A stretch of 64,000 nt of DNA from Catelliglobosispora koreensis DSM 44566. Lineage in GTDB: Bacteria; Actinomycetota; Actinomycetes; Mycobacteriales; Micromonosporaceae. Position 1 is the stretch's first letter; every line of letters begins with the position of its first letter. Below the pieces are notes generated by a model. That model searched no databases and was not told where the DNA came from. It saw only the letters and a program-made list of their open reading frames with translations. A program made the position numbers and the translations under genes. Below, piece after piece: positions 53,207 through 61,282 of the stretch. The stretch spans positions 140,567-204,566 of the forward strand of contig NZ_KB903254.1 of assembly GCF_000379685.1 (NCBI RefSeq), given 5' to 3'.

Positions 53207-54057
53207 TTCGCCGACCGCCGCCCCCACGCGTCAGCCTCGCGCAGCACGGGTGTTTTCTCGATGACCTTCGTGAAGCTGACCTTTTCGCTCGCGAGCGTGA
53301 GCACGGTCAGTCCAGCTAGGACAGCCGCCCGGCCCAGAAGCCCGGTCTTTTGCGCCACGGCCACGCCCAGGACGGCGCCCAAGGCGTTGGCGCCCGTGTC
53401 GCCGAGCATGATTTCTTCGTCAAGGTCCTGTGGCAGCAAGGCTCCTGCCGCGCCTGCGGGACCCGGCTGCCCCAGGGCACCGGCCGCCAGCAGCCCGGTT
53501 TTCAGCGCCCGCCCGGGCCTAAGGTCAAGCAGGTTCAGCAGATTCGCACTCCCCGCGATCACGCCTGCCCCAAGAGCGATTTCCAGCGCGCGCTTCCGGC
53601 CGCTTTTGCCGAAATGGCTTTCACCGTCGGCGCTCCCGTTGACCCTGGCGCTTTGGCCGCTGGCGGGCCTTGCGCTCGCGGGCCTCCCGCTGGCCGACAG
53701 CAGGGCCGAGGCGGCGAGCGCGCTGAGGCCTACGCCAGCGATTTTCACGAGGCCCGAGGTGACCCTGCCCTCTTGCAGGCCGCGCAGGTGACCCTTGAAT
53801 CCCTTGTACGCCTTCTCTTCCGGCCGTGATCCCACAATGTCGTCATAAAAGCCCACGGCACCCGAACCCAGTCCGGCCACCGCTCCGGCGACACTGCCAG
53901 CGGTCAGGCTCGCCGACACGGCCAGTGCCGGGCCACCGGCGAGACTGACCGTGCTGCCCCGGAAGTTGGTGCGCTCCAAGTCCTTTGGCGTGCCGATCGC
54001 TTTCAGCGCGGCCTGTGCCGCCAGCGCCCCAAGTCCTAACAGGACAAGTTTTTTCAC
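53203..54057 (-). CDS. Divergent MraY/WecA-like (PNPT superfamily) protein
   Basis: 284 residues from GTG 54057. PNPT hallmarks in order: GFYDDIVG (the DD pair), YKGFKGHL, SANLLNLLDLRPGRALK (N-x-x-N-x-x-D present, but the usual DGLDGL replaced by DLRPGR) and EIMLGDTGANALG. The C-terminal HHH motif of MraY is missing. An Ala/Gly/Pro-rich linker (about 131-155) interrupts the core. It could be a reduced sugar-1-phosphate transferase or a non-catalytic relative. It sits between steB and murJ, with 54 nt to steB. Confidence 0.7.
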   Translation of the reverse strand: MKKLVLLGLGALAAQAALKAIGTPKDLERTNFRGSTVSLAGGPALAVSASLTAGSVAGAVAGLGSGAVGFYDDIVGSRPEEKAYKGFKGHLRGLQEGRVTSGLVKIAGVGLSALAASALLSASGRPASARPASGQSARVNGSADGESHFGKSGRKRALEIALGAGVIAGSANLLNLLDLRPGRALKTGLLAAGALGQPGPAGAAGALLPQDLDEEIMLGDTGANALGAVLGVAVAQKTGLLGRAAVLAGLTVLTLASEKVSFTKVIEKTPVLREADAWGRRSAK

Positions 54058-54111
54058 CCGGCGATCACCGCAACCCACGACGGTGGTGCGGAGAATTGAG
54101 CTTGTTCGAGT

Positions 54112-55041
54112 TCACTTCTTATCCTGGGGCAGGAGTGAGCTGGACTTGGGCCCGATTCCGTAATGGCCCACTTGGTTTTTCACGAGCTGCTCCTGCACGG
54201 CCAGTGCCGTGGCGACCTGTCCCTGCGCGGTGTTCGCGTTGTCCACCGTGGAAATGCTCTTGGCGAGCACGACATCATCGCGCACCTCGGCCACGATGTT
54301 GCCGTCACCGCCGACCACGCCACCGACGACGACCACGCCGACCTTGTCGAACTGCGTCAGCGTGAATTGCAGCGCCGTGTTCTTGCTGCCCGCCTGGCGG
54401 TCCACCGGCGGCAGGCCGGAGATGAAGACGACGGCTTCGGCTCCGCCGGTCACGTTGTTATCCGCGCTGATGTAGCCGGCTTTGGAGTACGCGGTGATCA
54501 CCTGGGTGACGTCTGCCGGGGTGATGGCGGGGTTTCGTCCTAACAGGACGGTTGCGAGCAGTGCGCTCGACGTCTCGACCCCGTCGCTGTTGAACGGAAG
54601 ATCCGTGTTCGGAACGCTCGGCGGCTGGGCGCTAGCGGCCAGATCGAGCAGCGCGGTGTTCTCATCGCGGCTAAAGAACTTGTCCTGCAAGGCGACCGTG
54701 CCCGCGATCTGGGCCCCGGCGATCGTCAGCTTCGCGGCGATCCCGTCGACCTGATCCCGGCCGGACGGCAGCGACACCAGCAGCACGCGCTTGCCGGCCA
54801 GCTTGCCGTCAAGCATGATCGGCGCCGCCTCGGTGACGAACTGCTCCTCCCGGTTGGCCTGGTCGGTCAGCCCGCCCACCTGCTCGCGCAGCTGAGTGTT
54901 GGCCTTGCGCAGGGCGTCAACTTGGTCCCCGAGCGCGTCCGCGGCCGGGCCGTTGAGTGCCGCCGTGCCGACGACCAGGCCGATCGCCAAAGCCAGGAAG
55001 ACAGCGGTCAGCGAAACGACGTGGTACCTAAAGTTGATCAC
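54112..55041 (-). CDS. steB: SteB-like envelope protein (copper transporter/MctB family)
   Basis: 309 residues. An N-terminal TM helix (YHVVSLTAVFLALAIGLVVGTAAL) is followed by a coiled coil (DALRKANTQLREQVGGL) and a C-terminal globular domain with GVVVVGGVVGGDGN. In corynebacteria SteA/SteB support cytokinesis and cell-envelope integrity, and the mycobacterial MctB homologue is linked to copper. It is 28 nt downstream of steA on one transcript. Confidence 0.85.
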   Translation of the reverse strand: MINFRYHVVSLTAVFLALAIGLVVGTAALNGPAADALGDQVDALRKANTQLREQVGGLTDQANREEQFVTEAAPIMLDGKLAGKRVLLVSLPSGRDQVDGIAAKLTIAGAQIAGTVALQDKFFSRDENTALLDLAASAQPPSVPNTDLPFNSDGVETSSALLATVLLGRNPAITPADVTQVITAYSKAGYISADNNVTGGAEAVVFISGLPPVDRQAGSKNTALQFTLTQFDKVGVVVVGGVVGGDGNIVAEVRDDVVLAKSISTVDNANTAQGQVATALAVQEQLVKNQVGHYGIGPKSSSLLPQDKK

Positions 55042-55069
55042 CTTGGGTGCCTTTGCTCTTCAGGGGCCG

Positions 55070-56248
55070 CTAGAACCACTGCTGCAGGTCGAAGACCAGG
55101 TTGTCCCACCACTCAGCGACCAGGGAGAGGTAGGCCTTGCCAACCGTGGAAACCGCTACCGCGGCCGCCATCGCGGCGATTGCCGACAGCACGAGCAGCA
55201 GCACCGATGAACCGGAAATGCTCTGCTTGTAAAGCCTGCTCACGCCTTTGGCATCGACAAGTTTGCCACCGATGCGCAGCCTGGTGAGGAAAGTGGAAGC
55301 CATCCCACTGCGGCCCTTGTCTAGGAACTCGACAAGGTTATAGTGCGTGCCCACCGCGACGATGAGCGTGGCGCCCTTTTCGTCGGCGAGCAGCATGGCG
55401 ATGTCTTCACTCGTGGCCGCGGCCGGGAACGTGATAGCCGGCACGCCAAGCTGATGCATCCGCGCCAGGCCGGGTGCCCGCCCATCGGGATAGGCGTGAA
55501 CCACGACTTCGGCACCACAGCGCAGCACCTCGTCGGTGACCGAATCCATGTCACCGATGATCATGTCGGGTGAGTAGCCCGCTTCCACAAGGGCATCCGC
55601 GCCACCATCCACACCGATGAGGACCGGTTTGAATTCGTGGATGTAGGGCCGCAGCACCTCAAGGTCGAGCTTGTAGTCGTAGCCACGCACGACGATCAGG
55701 CAGTGCCGTCCCGCGATTTCCGTGGTGATGTCAGGCACGCCAACGCCATCGAGGAGCAGATCCCGCTCTTGCTTGAGGTATTCCATCGTGTTGGCGGCGA
55801 AGGCTTCCAGTTGCACGGACAGCCCTTCGCGGGCGTCGAGCATCGCCTTGCTGACCGTCTCGAGGTCCTGGCGCACCCCATGCGCGACCGGCTCGTCGCG
55901 GACATAGACGGTGTTGCCATCGATCCTGATCGTGTCGCCTTCGCGGACCTGCTGGAACACACCCTCACCGAGATCATCGATGAGGGTGATGCCGGCCTCG
56001 ACGAGCACCTGTGGCCCCAAGTTGGGATAACGCCCGGAGATAGATGGCTTGGCGTTGAGGACCACGGTCACTCCGGCCGCCACAAGTGAATCGGCGGCCA
56101 CCCGGTCAAGATCTACGTGATCGATAACAGCGATCTCGCCTGGGCGCAGCCGTCCCACCAGACGTTTGGTCCGGCGGTCGAGCCGCGCGAGGCCGGCGAG
56201 AACTCCCGGTTCGGCGGTCCGGGTCCGGCGTAATGTCGGTAGACGCAT
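55070..56248 (-). CDS. steA: SteA-like cytokinetic ring protein
   Basis: 392 residues from ATG 56248 (MRLPTLRRTRT). The protein has the SteA layout: GEIAVIDHVDLDRVAADSL, NAKPSISGRYPNLGPQVLV and GVDGGADALVEAGYSPDMIIGDMDSVTDEVLRCG, the last resembling a thiamine-pyrophosphokinase-like nucleotide site. A C-terminal TM helix (about 360-380) fixes it to the membrane. SteA is thought to act with SteB at the division septum. It is followed directly by steB. Confidence 0.88.
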   Translation of the reverse strand: MRLPTLRRTRTAEPGVLAGLARLDRRTKRLVGRLRPGEIAVIDHVDLDRVAADSLVAAGVTVVLNAKPSISGRYPNLGPQVLVEAGITLIDDLGEGVFQQVREGDTIRIDGNTVYVRDEPVAHGVRQDLETVSKAMLDAREGLSVQLEAFAANTMEYLKQERDLLLDGVGVPDITTEIAGRHCLIVVRGYDYKLDLEVLRPYIHEFKPVLIGVDGGADALVEAGYSPDMIIGDMDSVTDEVLRCGAEVVVHAYPDGRAPGLARMHQLGVPAITFPAAATSEDIAMLLADEKGATLIVAVGTHYNLVEFLDKGRSGMASTFLTRLRIGGKLVDAKGVSRLYKQSISGSSVLLLVLSAIAAMAAAVAVSTVGKAYLSLVAEWWDNLVFDLQQWF

Positions 56249-56334
56249 CGCTTGCCATCCTGGCACGAGATTGTGTCGTTCTGTTACTTCGACACCCTAG
56301 ATCGCAAACGTCTCACAGCAGGCATGTTGCGGTG

Positions 56335-58080
56335 TTACGCGGCGCGTTCACGGCGCGCCACGGCCAGCAATTCCTCCGCATGGGCGATGCCCAGGTCCGA
56401 ATCTGGCAGGCCCGCGAGCATGCGAGCCAGCTCACGGGAACGCTCGACCTCTTCGACCACGCGCACCCCAGATGTGGTGATCGCCCCACCCGTGTCCTTA
56501 GCGACCACGAGGTGCCTATCGGCGAAGGCCGCCACCTGCGGCAGGTGCGTGACGACGAGCACCTGGTGATTGCGGGCCAAGCGGGCCAGGCGACGGCCGA
56601 TCTCGACCGCGGCCGTTCCACCCACACCGGAGTCGACCTCGTCGAACACCAGGGTCGGCGGGCCACCAGCACCGGCGAAAACGACCTCTATCGCGAGCAT
56701 GACGCGCGAAAGCTCACCACCTGAGGCACCACGCTGGATCGGCAGCGATGGCGCGCCAGGGTGAGCGACAAGGCGCAGCTCGACGTCATCGGCACCATCG
56801 GCGGTCACCCCCGACTCGACCCCGTCGACCACCAGGCTGACATCGCCGGCCGTGCGCGGTGTCACCACGACCTCGACCCGCGCGTGCGGCATCGCGAGAC
56901 CGGCGAGCTCCTCGGTTACCTTGCCGGAGAAGCGTGTTGAGGCCTCGGCCCGGGCCTGACGCAGCTTGGCCGCCAGCACAGCCACTTCACCGGCCAGCCG
57001 GTCGAGCTCGCGCTGCATCTCTTCCAGCGCCTCGTCAGAGGTGTCCAAGAGGGATAGCCGTTCCTTGGCCCGGTCGGCCCACGCGATAACGCCATCGACG
57101 TCATCGGCATATTTGCGGGTCAGCTGGCGCAGCACCGCGCGCCGCTCATAGATGGACTGCAAGCGGGCGGGATCAGCGTCCAAACTGGCCAGATAGGCTG
57201 AAAGCTCCACCGACACGTCAGACACGAGGGCGGCCGCCTCATCGAGACGTGCGGCATACTCCCCCAGCTTGGCGTCCACACTGGACTGACCGTCAAGCGA
57301 ACGGCGGGCCGTGCTGATCATGCTGCTGGCGTCTTCGGAATCGGTTTCGCCTCCGCCACCAATCGCCTGGTACGCGATCTGAGCCGCCGTGCGCAGGCCT
57401 TCAGAGTGCTCGAGGCGCTGAGCGTCAGCCCGTAGCTCTTCGTCTTCACCGATCTGCGGATCGACCCGGGTGATCTCGTCGAGGCCGAGCTTGAGCAGCT
57501 CCGCCTCTTGTGCCCGCTCACGGGTGCTGCGGCGGCGATCAGCCAGGTCTTCAGCGATCTGCCGCCAGCGGGTGTAAAGCTCGCGGAACTCGGTCAGCAG
57601 CTTTTCGTGATCCGGCCCGGCGAAACGGTCCAAAGAAGAACGCTGCTCGGCCGGGCGCAGCAGGCGCAACTGGTCAGACTGACCGTGCACGGCCAGCACC
57701 AGTTCGCCGACCTCGCCCAGCAGTGACACGGGGACCGCGCGGCCACCCACGTGGGCCCGCGAGCGGCCTTCTACCGTCACCGTGCGGCTCAGCAGGAGGC
57801 TGCCATCGTCGTCGGGCTCCGCACCGGCGTCAGCGACCCGGGCGGCCACAGCCGCAGCGGTGTTGGCCGTCAGCCGTAATCTGCCTTCAACGGTGGCCCG
57901 GCCAGGATCCGCCCTGACCCTCCCCGCGTCTGCCCGCCCCCCAAACAGCAGGCCAAGACCGGTGACCACCATGGTTTTACCAGCACCGGTCTCACCGGTG
58001 ATGACGTTCATGCCACGGGTCAGCGGAAGGGTGGTGTCCTCAATGACCCCGAGGCCGGTGATACGCAACTCTTCCAGCAC
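56335..58080 (-). CDS. recN: DNA repair protein RecN
   Basis: 581 residues, SMC-like. Walker A GETGAGKTMVVTGLGLL (about 32-48) and Walker B TLVFDEVDSGVGG (about 487-499), with the signature GGELSRVMLA just before. Two coiled-coil stretches occupy the middle. RecN acts in double-strand break repair. It lies 19 nt after nadK in the standard tlyA-nadK-recN order. No LexA box was seen at its start. Confidence 0.95.
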   Translation of the reverse strand: MLEELRITGLGVIEDTTLPLTRGMNVITGETGAGKTMVVTGLGLLFGGRADAGRVRADPGRATVEGRLRLTANTAAAVAARVADAGAEPDDDGSLLLSRTVTVEGRSRAHVGGRAVPVSLLGEVGELVLAVHGQSDQLRLLRPAEQRSSLDRFAGPDHEKLLTEFRELYTRWRQIAEDLADRRRSTRERAQEAELLKLGLDEITRVDPQIGEDEELRADAQRLEHSEGLRTAAQIAYQAIGGGGETDSEDASSMISTARRSLDGQSSVDAKLGEYAARLDEAAALVSDVSVELSAYLASLDADPARLQSIYERRAVLRQLTRKYADDVDGVIAWADRAKERLSLLDTSDEALEEMQRELDRLAGEVAVLAAKLRQARAEASTRFSGKVTEELAGLAMPHARVEVVVTPRTAGDVSLVVDGVESGVTADGADDVELRLVAHPGAPSLPIQRGASGGELSRVMLAIEVVFAGAGGPPTLVFDEVDSGVGGTAAVEIGRRLARLARNHQVLVVTHLPQVAAFADRHLVVAKDTGGAITTSGVRVVEEVERSRELARMLAGLPDSDLGIAHAEELLAVARRERAA

Positions 58081-58099
58081 AGGCAGACCTTAGCGCTAG

Positions 58100-58984
58100 T
58101 CACTGACTATTGCGCCGCCAGCCTTCCACCGGAAGGCCAAATTTAGCCACAAGCCGGTCCGTGAACGGCTGCGGACGCAACTGCGCCACACACACCGGAG
58201 TCGCTCCACGCCGGACAGTAACCTGCACGCCAGGGGGCAGATCGAACACGCGGCGGCCGTCGCAGCACAGCTTCGGCGCAGACGTATGCGGGTCAACGCT
58301 AATCGTGATCGCAGAACGCGGAGAAGTGACCAGCGGCCTGCTAAAAAGCGCGTGCGCGTTGATGGGAACGACCAGCAAAGCCTCGACTTGGGGCCACACC
58401 ACCGGTCCGCCAGCGGAAAAAGCGTAAGCGGTTGAACCGGTGGGCGTGGCGCACATCACGCCGTCGCAGCCGTAGCGCGACAAAGGGCGGCCGTCCACAT
58501 CGACCATCACCTCGAGCATCCGCTCGGGGGAGCTTTTCTCAACGGTGACTTCGTTGAGCGCCCACGACTCGGCGACGATCTCTCCCGCGAGCTCCGCGGT
58601 CACGTCAACGGTCAGCCGCTCTTCGACCGTGTAGGCACGGGCGACCACATCCCGTACGGCCAGGTCCAGATCGGAGATTTCGGCCTCGGCAAGGAAACCC
58701 ACCTTGCCCAGGTTGATGCCGAGCAGAGGCGCGCCCACGGGACGGGCGAGTTCAGCTGCCCGCAGAAAAGTCCCGTCGCCGCCGAGGGCGAACACGATTT
58801 CGGCGCCCACCGCGGCGTCCACTCCGGACACTGGTGTCACCTCGGGCGCGTCGAGATCGGGAGCCTCCTCCGCGATCACTCGCACCTCGAAACCGGCCGC
58901 GTTCAGATCACGCGCCACGGTCCGGGCATGCGCCGTGGAGTCCTTGCGTCCCGTGTGCGTGACGAGCAACGCCGCCCTGGTCAT
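58100..58984 (-). CDS. nadK: NAD kinase
   Basis: 294 residues. The active site GGDGTFLRAAELA (about 69-81) and the NE/D motif in ALNEVTVEKSSPERM (about 152-166) are intact, as is TPTGSTAYAFSAGGP. It phosphorylates NAD to NADP. The start overlaps tlyA's stop by 4 nt. Confidence 0.97.
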   Translation of the reverse strand: MTRAALLVTHTGRKDSTAHARTVARDLNAAGFEVRVIAEEAPDLDAPEVTPVSGVDAAVGAEIVFALGGDGTFLRAAELARPVGAPLLGINLGKVGFLAEAEISDLDLAVRDVVARAYTVEERLTVDVTAELAGEIVAESWALNEVTVEKSSPERMLEVMVDVDGRPLSRYGCDGVMCATPTGSTAYAFSAGGPVVWPQVEALLVVPINAHALFSRPLVTSPRSAITISVDPHTSAPKLCCDGRRVFDLPPGVQVTVRRGATPVCVAQLRPQPFTDRLVAKFGLPVEGWRRNSQ

Positions 58985-59781
58985 CCGGAAACTCTATCTG
59001 ACACGACCGCATGAATTTGTGCCTCGTCCGGCGGCGGGGCATCGCGCCGTAGCCACACGAAAAACTCGACGTTCCCCGACGGCCCCGGCAAGGGGCTGAC
59101 CGTCACGCCCGCGGTCCCTAAGCCGAGCGCGAACGCCGCCTTCGCCACGTCGAAGACAGCCTCAGCCCGCAGCTCGGGGTCACGCACGACTCCGCCGGAG
59201 CCGACGCGCTCCTTGCCAACCTCGAACTGCGGCTTGACCATCAGCACCAGGTCGCCATCGGTGCAGGCGGCCAGAGCGGGCAGCACCAGCTTCAGCGAGA
59301 TGAAAGACAGATCCGCGACGGTCAGCTCGACCGTGCCACCGATAGCCTCCGGCGTCAGCGTGCGGACGTTGGTGCGCTCCATGACGACAACGCGGTCATC
59401 GGTGCGCAACGACCACGCGATCTGTCCATAGCCGACATCGACCGCGACGACCTGTGCCACACCGTTGCGCAGCAACACATCCGTGAAGCCGCCGGTGGAG
59501 GCGCCGGCGTCGAGGCAACGCCGCCCGGCCACGGCAAGTCCTTGTGGTACAAAGGCTTCCAGCGCGCCAGCGAGCTTGTGCCCACCGCGCGAGACATAGT
59601 CGTCTTCGGCTGCCTCAGTCACGTGAACGGCATCGGCCGGATCGACCATCGCGGCGGCCTTCTGCGCCACGGAACCCTTCAGCAGCACGCGCCCTTCAGC
59701 GATCAGCGTGGCGGCATGCTCGCGTGAGCGGGCCATGCCACGCCGGACCAGCTCGGCATCAAGCCGGATCCGGCGCGCCAT
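58981..59781 (-). CDS. tlyA: TlyA family rRNA (cytidine-2'-O)-methyltransferase / hemolysin-like protein
   Basis: 266 residues from ATG 59781 (the GTG at 59784 is the other option). An S4 RNA-binding domain (RIRLDAELVRRGMARSREHAATLI) is followed by an FtsJ-like methyltransferase domain with DAGASTGGFTDVLLRNG (SAM site) and VDVGYGQIAW. TlyA methylates 16S C1409 and 23S C1920 and governs capreomycin sensitivity in mycobacteria. The start overlaps the small ORF's stop (TGATG). Confidence 0.95.
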   Translation of the reverse strand: MARRIRLDAELVRRGMARSREHAATLIAEGRVLLKGSVAQKAAAMVDPADAVHVTEAAEDDYVSRGGHKLAGALEAFVPQGLAVAGRRCLDAGASTGGFTDVLLRNGVAQVVAVDVGYGQIAWSLRTDDRVVVMERTNVRTLTPEAIGGTVELTVADLSFISLKLVLPALAACTDGDLVLMVKPQFEVGKERVGSGGVVRDPELRAEAVFDVAKAAFALGLGTAGVTVSPLPGPSGNVEFFVWLRRDAPPPDEAQIHAVVSDRVSG

Positions 59782-59948
59782 CACTCTTCAATGGAGGAAA
59801 GGACTTCACGCAGCGTCCGGTGCGCGGCCTCGTATGCGGCGAACTGCTCGGAAGCGGCGAGACTGCTGGCGTTTTCGACCGAGCGGACCGCCGCGTCCAC
59901 GGCCTGATTGCCCGTGGACGTTTCGTCTTCCCAGTCTTGCTCGGTCAC
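59781..59948 (-). CDS. 55-residue acidic protein between the phasin-like gene and tlyA
   Basis: Start GTG 59946-59948 overlaps the upstream stop (GTGA), and its stop overlaps the tlyA start (TGATG), so it is part of a continuous coupled operon. The protein begins MTEQDWEDETSTGNQ and ends REVLSSIEE; it is acidic and helical, with no known domain. Coupling at both ends and a codon use like its neighbours support a real gene. Small ORFs in this position are seen in relatives, by recollection. Confidence 0.75.
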   Translation of the reverse strand: MTEQDWEDETSTGNQAVDAAVRSVENASSLAASEQFAAYEAAHRTLREVLSSIEE

Positions 59949-60484
59949 GGTGTCGCCTTCTTCGCCACAGCTTTCTTGGCCACGGTCTTCTTAGCGACCG
60001 CCTTCTTCGCGACCGGGGGCACGTCAACGGCCTTCGCGACAGGCTTTTCCGCCGCCGCCGCCGTCTTCTTCGCCACGGCTGGGGCCTTCTTCGCCGGTGC
60101 CGTGGTCTTCTTGGCCGCCGCTGGCTCGGCAAGCGGTGCCGCCGCCTTGGCATCGCGCAGCTGGCGTTCCAGTGCCTCGATCCGGGAGGTCAGCGTCGCG
60201 ACCTCGTCGGCCGTCGCGAGACCCACCCGGCTCAGCGCCCGGTCCATCTCCACGCGCACCAGACGTGACACCGCTTCCCTGTTCGCCATTCCGGTGGCGA
60301 CAAGCTCCTCAGCCATGCCCTGCAACTGGCTCGCCGTCGCGCCACCCTTGCCAGCGAGTTCCTTCGCGAGCTTCTTGACGGTCTTTTCAGCCTTCTTCTT
60401 GGATGCCTCGGTCAGCCCAAAAGCCAACTCCAGGTATGCCTTTACCGCATCTTGCACAGGTTCACTCACCTTCTGGGTCACCAT
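59945..60484 (-). CDS. Phasin-like protein with histone-H1-like tail
   Basis: 179 residues. Residues 1-120 resemble polyhydroxyalkanoate-granule phasin-like proteins (VQDAVKAYLELAFGLTEASKKKAEKTVKKLA and ADEVATLTSRIEALERQLRDA, coiled coil). The final 60 residues are Ala/Lys/Pro-rich (KKTTAPAKKAPAVAKK, KKAVAKKTVAKKAVAKK), like the C-terminus of histone H1 or mycobacterial HupB, which may bind DNA or polyphosphate. The role is unknown. It is coupled to the 55-residue ORF. Confidence 0.8.
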   Translation of the reverse strand: MVTQKVSEPVQDAVKAYLELAFGLTEASKKKAEKTVKKLAKELAGKGGATASQLQGMAEELVATGMANREAVSRLVRVEMDRALSRVGLATADEVATLTSRIEALERQLRDAKAAAPLAEPAAAKKTTAPAKKAPAVAKKTAAAAEKPVAKAVDVPPVAKKAVAKKTVAKKAVAKKATP

Positions 60485-60493
60485 GGGTTCACG

Positions 60494-61282
60494 CTACTCC
60501 GCGAAGAGACCCGATAGATCTTTTGCCACGTAAGTTGGCCGGTCCCGCGCCGCGGCCGCGCTCACCGATTCTGCCGAATCCACACCCGTCAAAACCAGCA
60601 ACGAGTCCATGCCAGCCGCGTGCGCCCCCGCGATGTCCGTGTCCAACCGGTCTCCAATCACGAGGGTACGCCGTGAGTCCGCCCCCGCCGCGGCGGCTTC
60701 GAACAGCCCCGGACCGGGTTTCCCGGCCACCAGATCAGGCTGCCGGGCGAGCGCGGTCGCTAATGCGGCCACTAGAGAACCGTTGCCAGGCAACGGTCCC
60801 CGAGGCGTCGGCAACGTCTTGTCCGTGTTAGTCGCGGCCCAAAACGCCCCGGCACGAACAGCCACGCACGCCTCGGCCAGATGACGCCAGCCGACCTCAG
60901 GACCGTAGCCCTGCACGACAGCCACCGGCTCATCGTCGGCAGTGGACACGGGCGTCAGCTCCCGGTGCTGAATTTCTTGGACCAGCGCAGGAGCCCCGAC
61001 CACGAGCACGGGTGCCCCGGCCGGAAACCGTTGCCGCAAGAGCGTTGCCGCGGCATTGGCACTCGTGAACACCTCGGAGGGATGTGCCTTGACCCCAATG
61101 CCCGTCAACAGGGCAGCCACTTCGCTGGCCGTCCTGGAAGCATTGTTCGTCGCGAACCGGACCGTCTTGCCACCCGCCCTCAAACGCGAAAGCGCTTGCG
61201 GCGCACCGGAAATGGGGCGGTCGCCCAAGACGACCACCCCATCCAGATCAAAGATCAGCACATCATACTGATCAGCGAGCAC
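60494..61282 (-). CDS. HAD-IIA family sugar/nucleotide phosphatase
   Basis: 262 residues if started at GTG 61282 (VLADQYDVLIFDLDGVV); a start at GTG 61339 gives 281. The HAD nucleophile motif FDLDGVVVLGD (with position-2 acid), TNNAS and the GDRLDTDIAGAHAAGMDSL motif III/IV are all present. This is the NagD/AraL type of phosphatase. It overlaps the TPR gene by about 11 nt and precedes the phasin-like gene by 9 nt. The substrate is unknown. Confidence 0.88.
   Translation of the reverse strand: MLADQYDVLIFDLDGVVVLGDRPISGAPQALSRLRAGGKTVRFATNNASRTASEVAALLTGIGVKAHPSEVFTSANAAATLLRQRFPAGAPVLVVGAPALVQEIQHRELTPVSTADDEPVAVVQGYGPEVGWRHLAEACVAVRAGAFWAATNTDKTLPTPRGPLPGNGSLVAALATALARQPDLVAGKPGPGLFEAAAAGADSRRTLVIGDRLDTDIAGAHAAGMDSLLVLTGVDSAESVSAAAARDRPTYVAKDLSGLFAE

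Noticed and set aside
56335..58110. SOS box for recN
   Set aside because: No GAAC-N4-GTTC-like core was seen between nadK and recN; the gap is only 19 nt.
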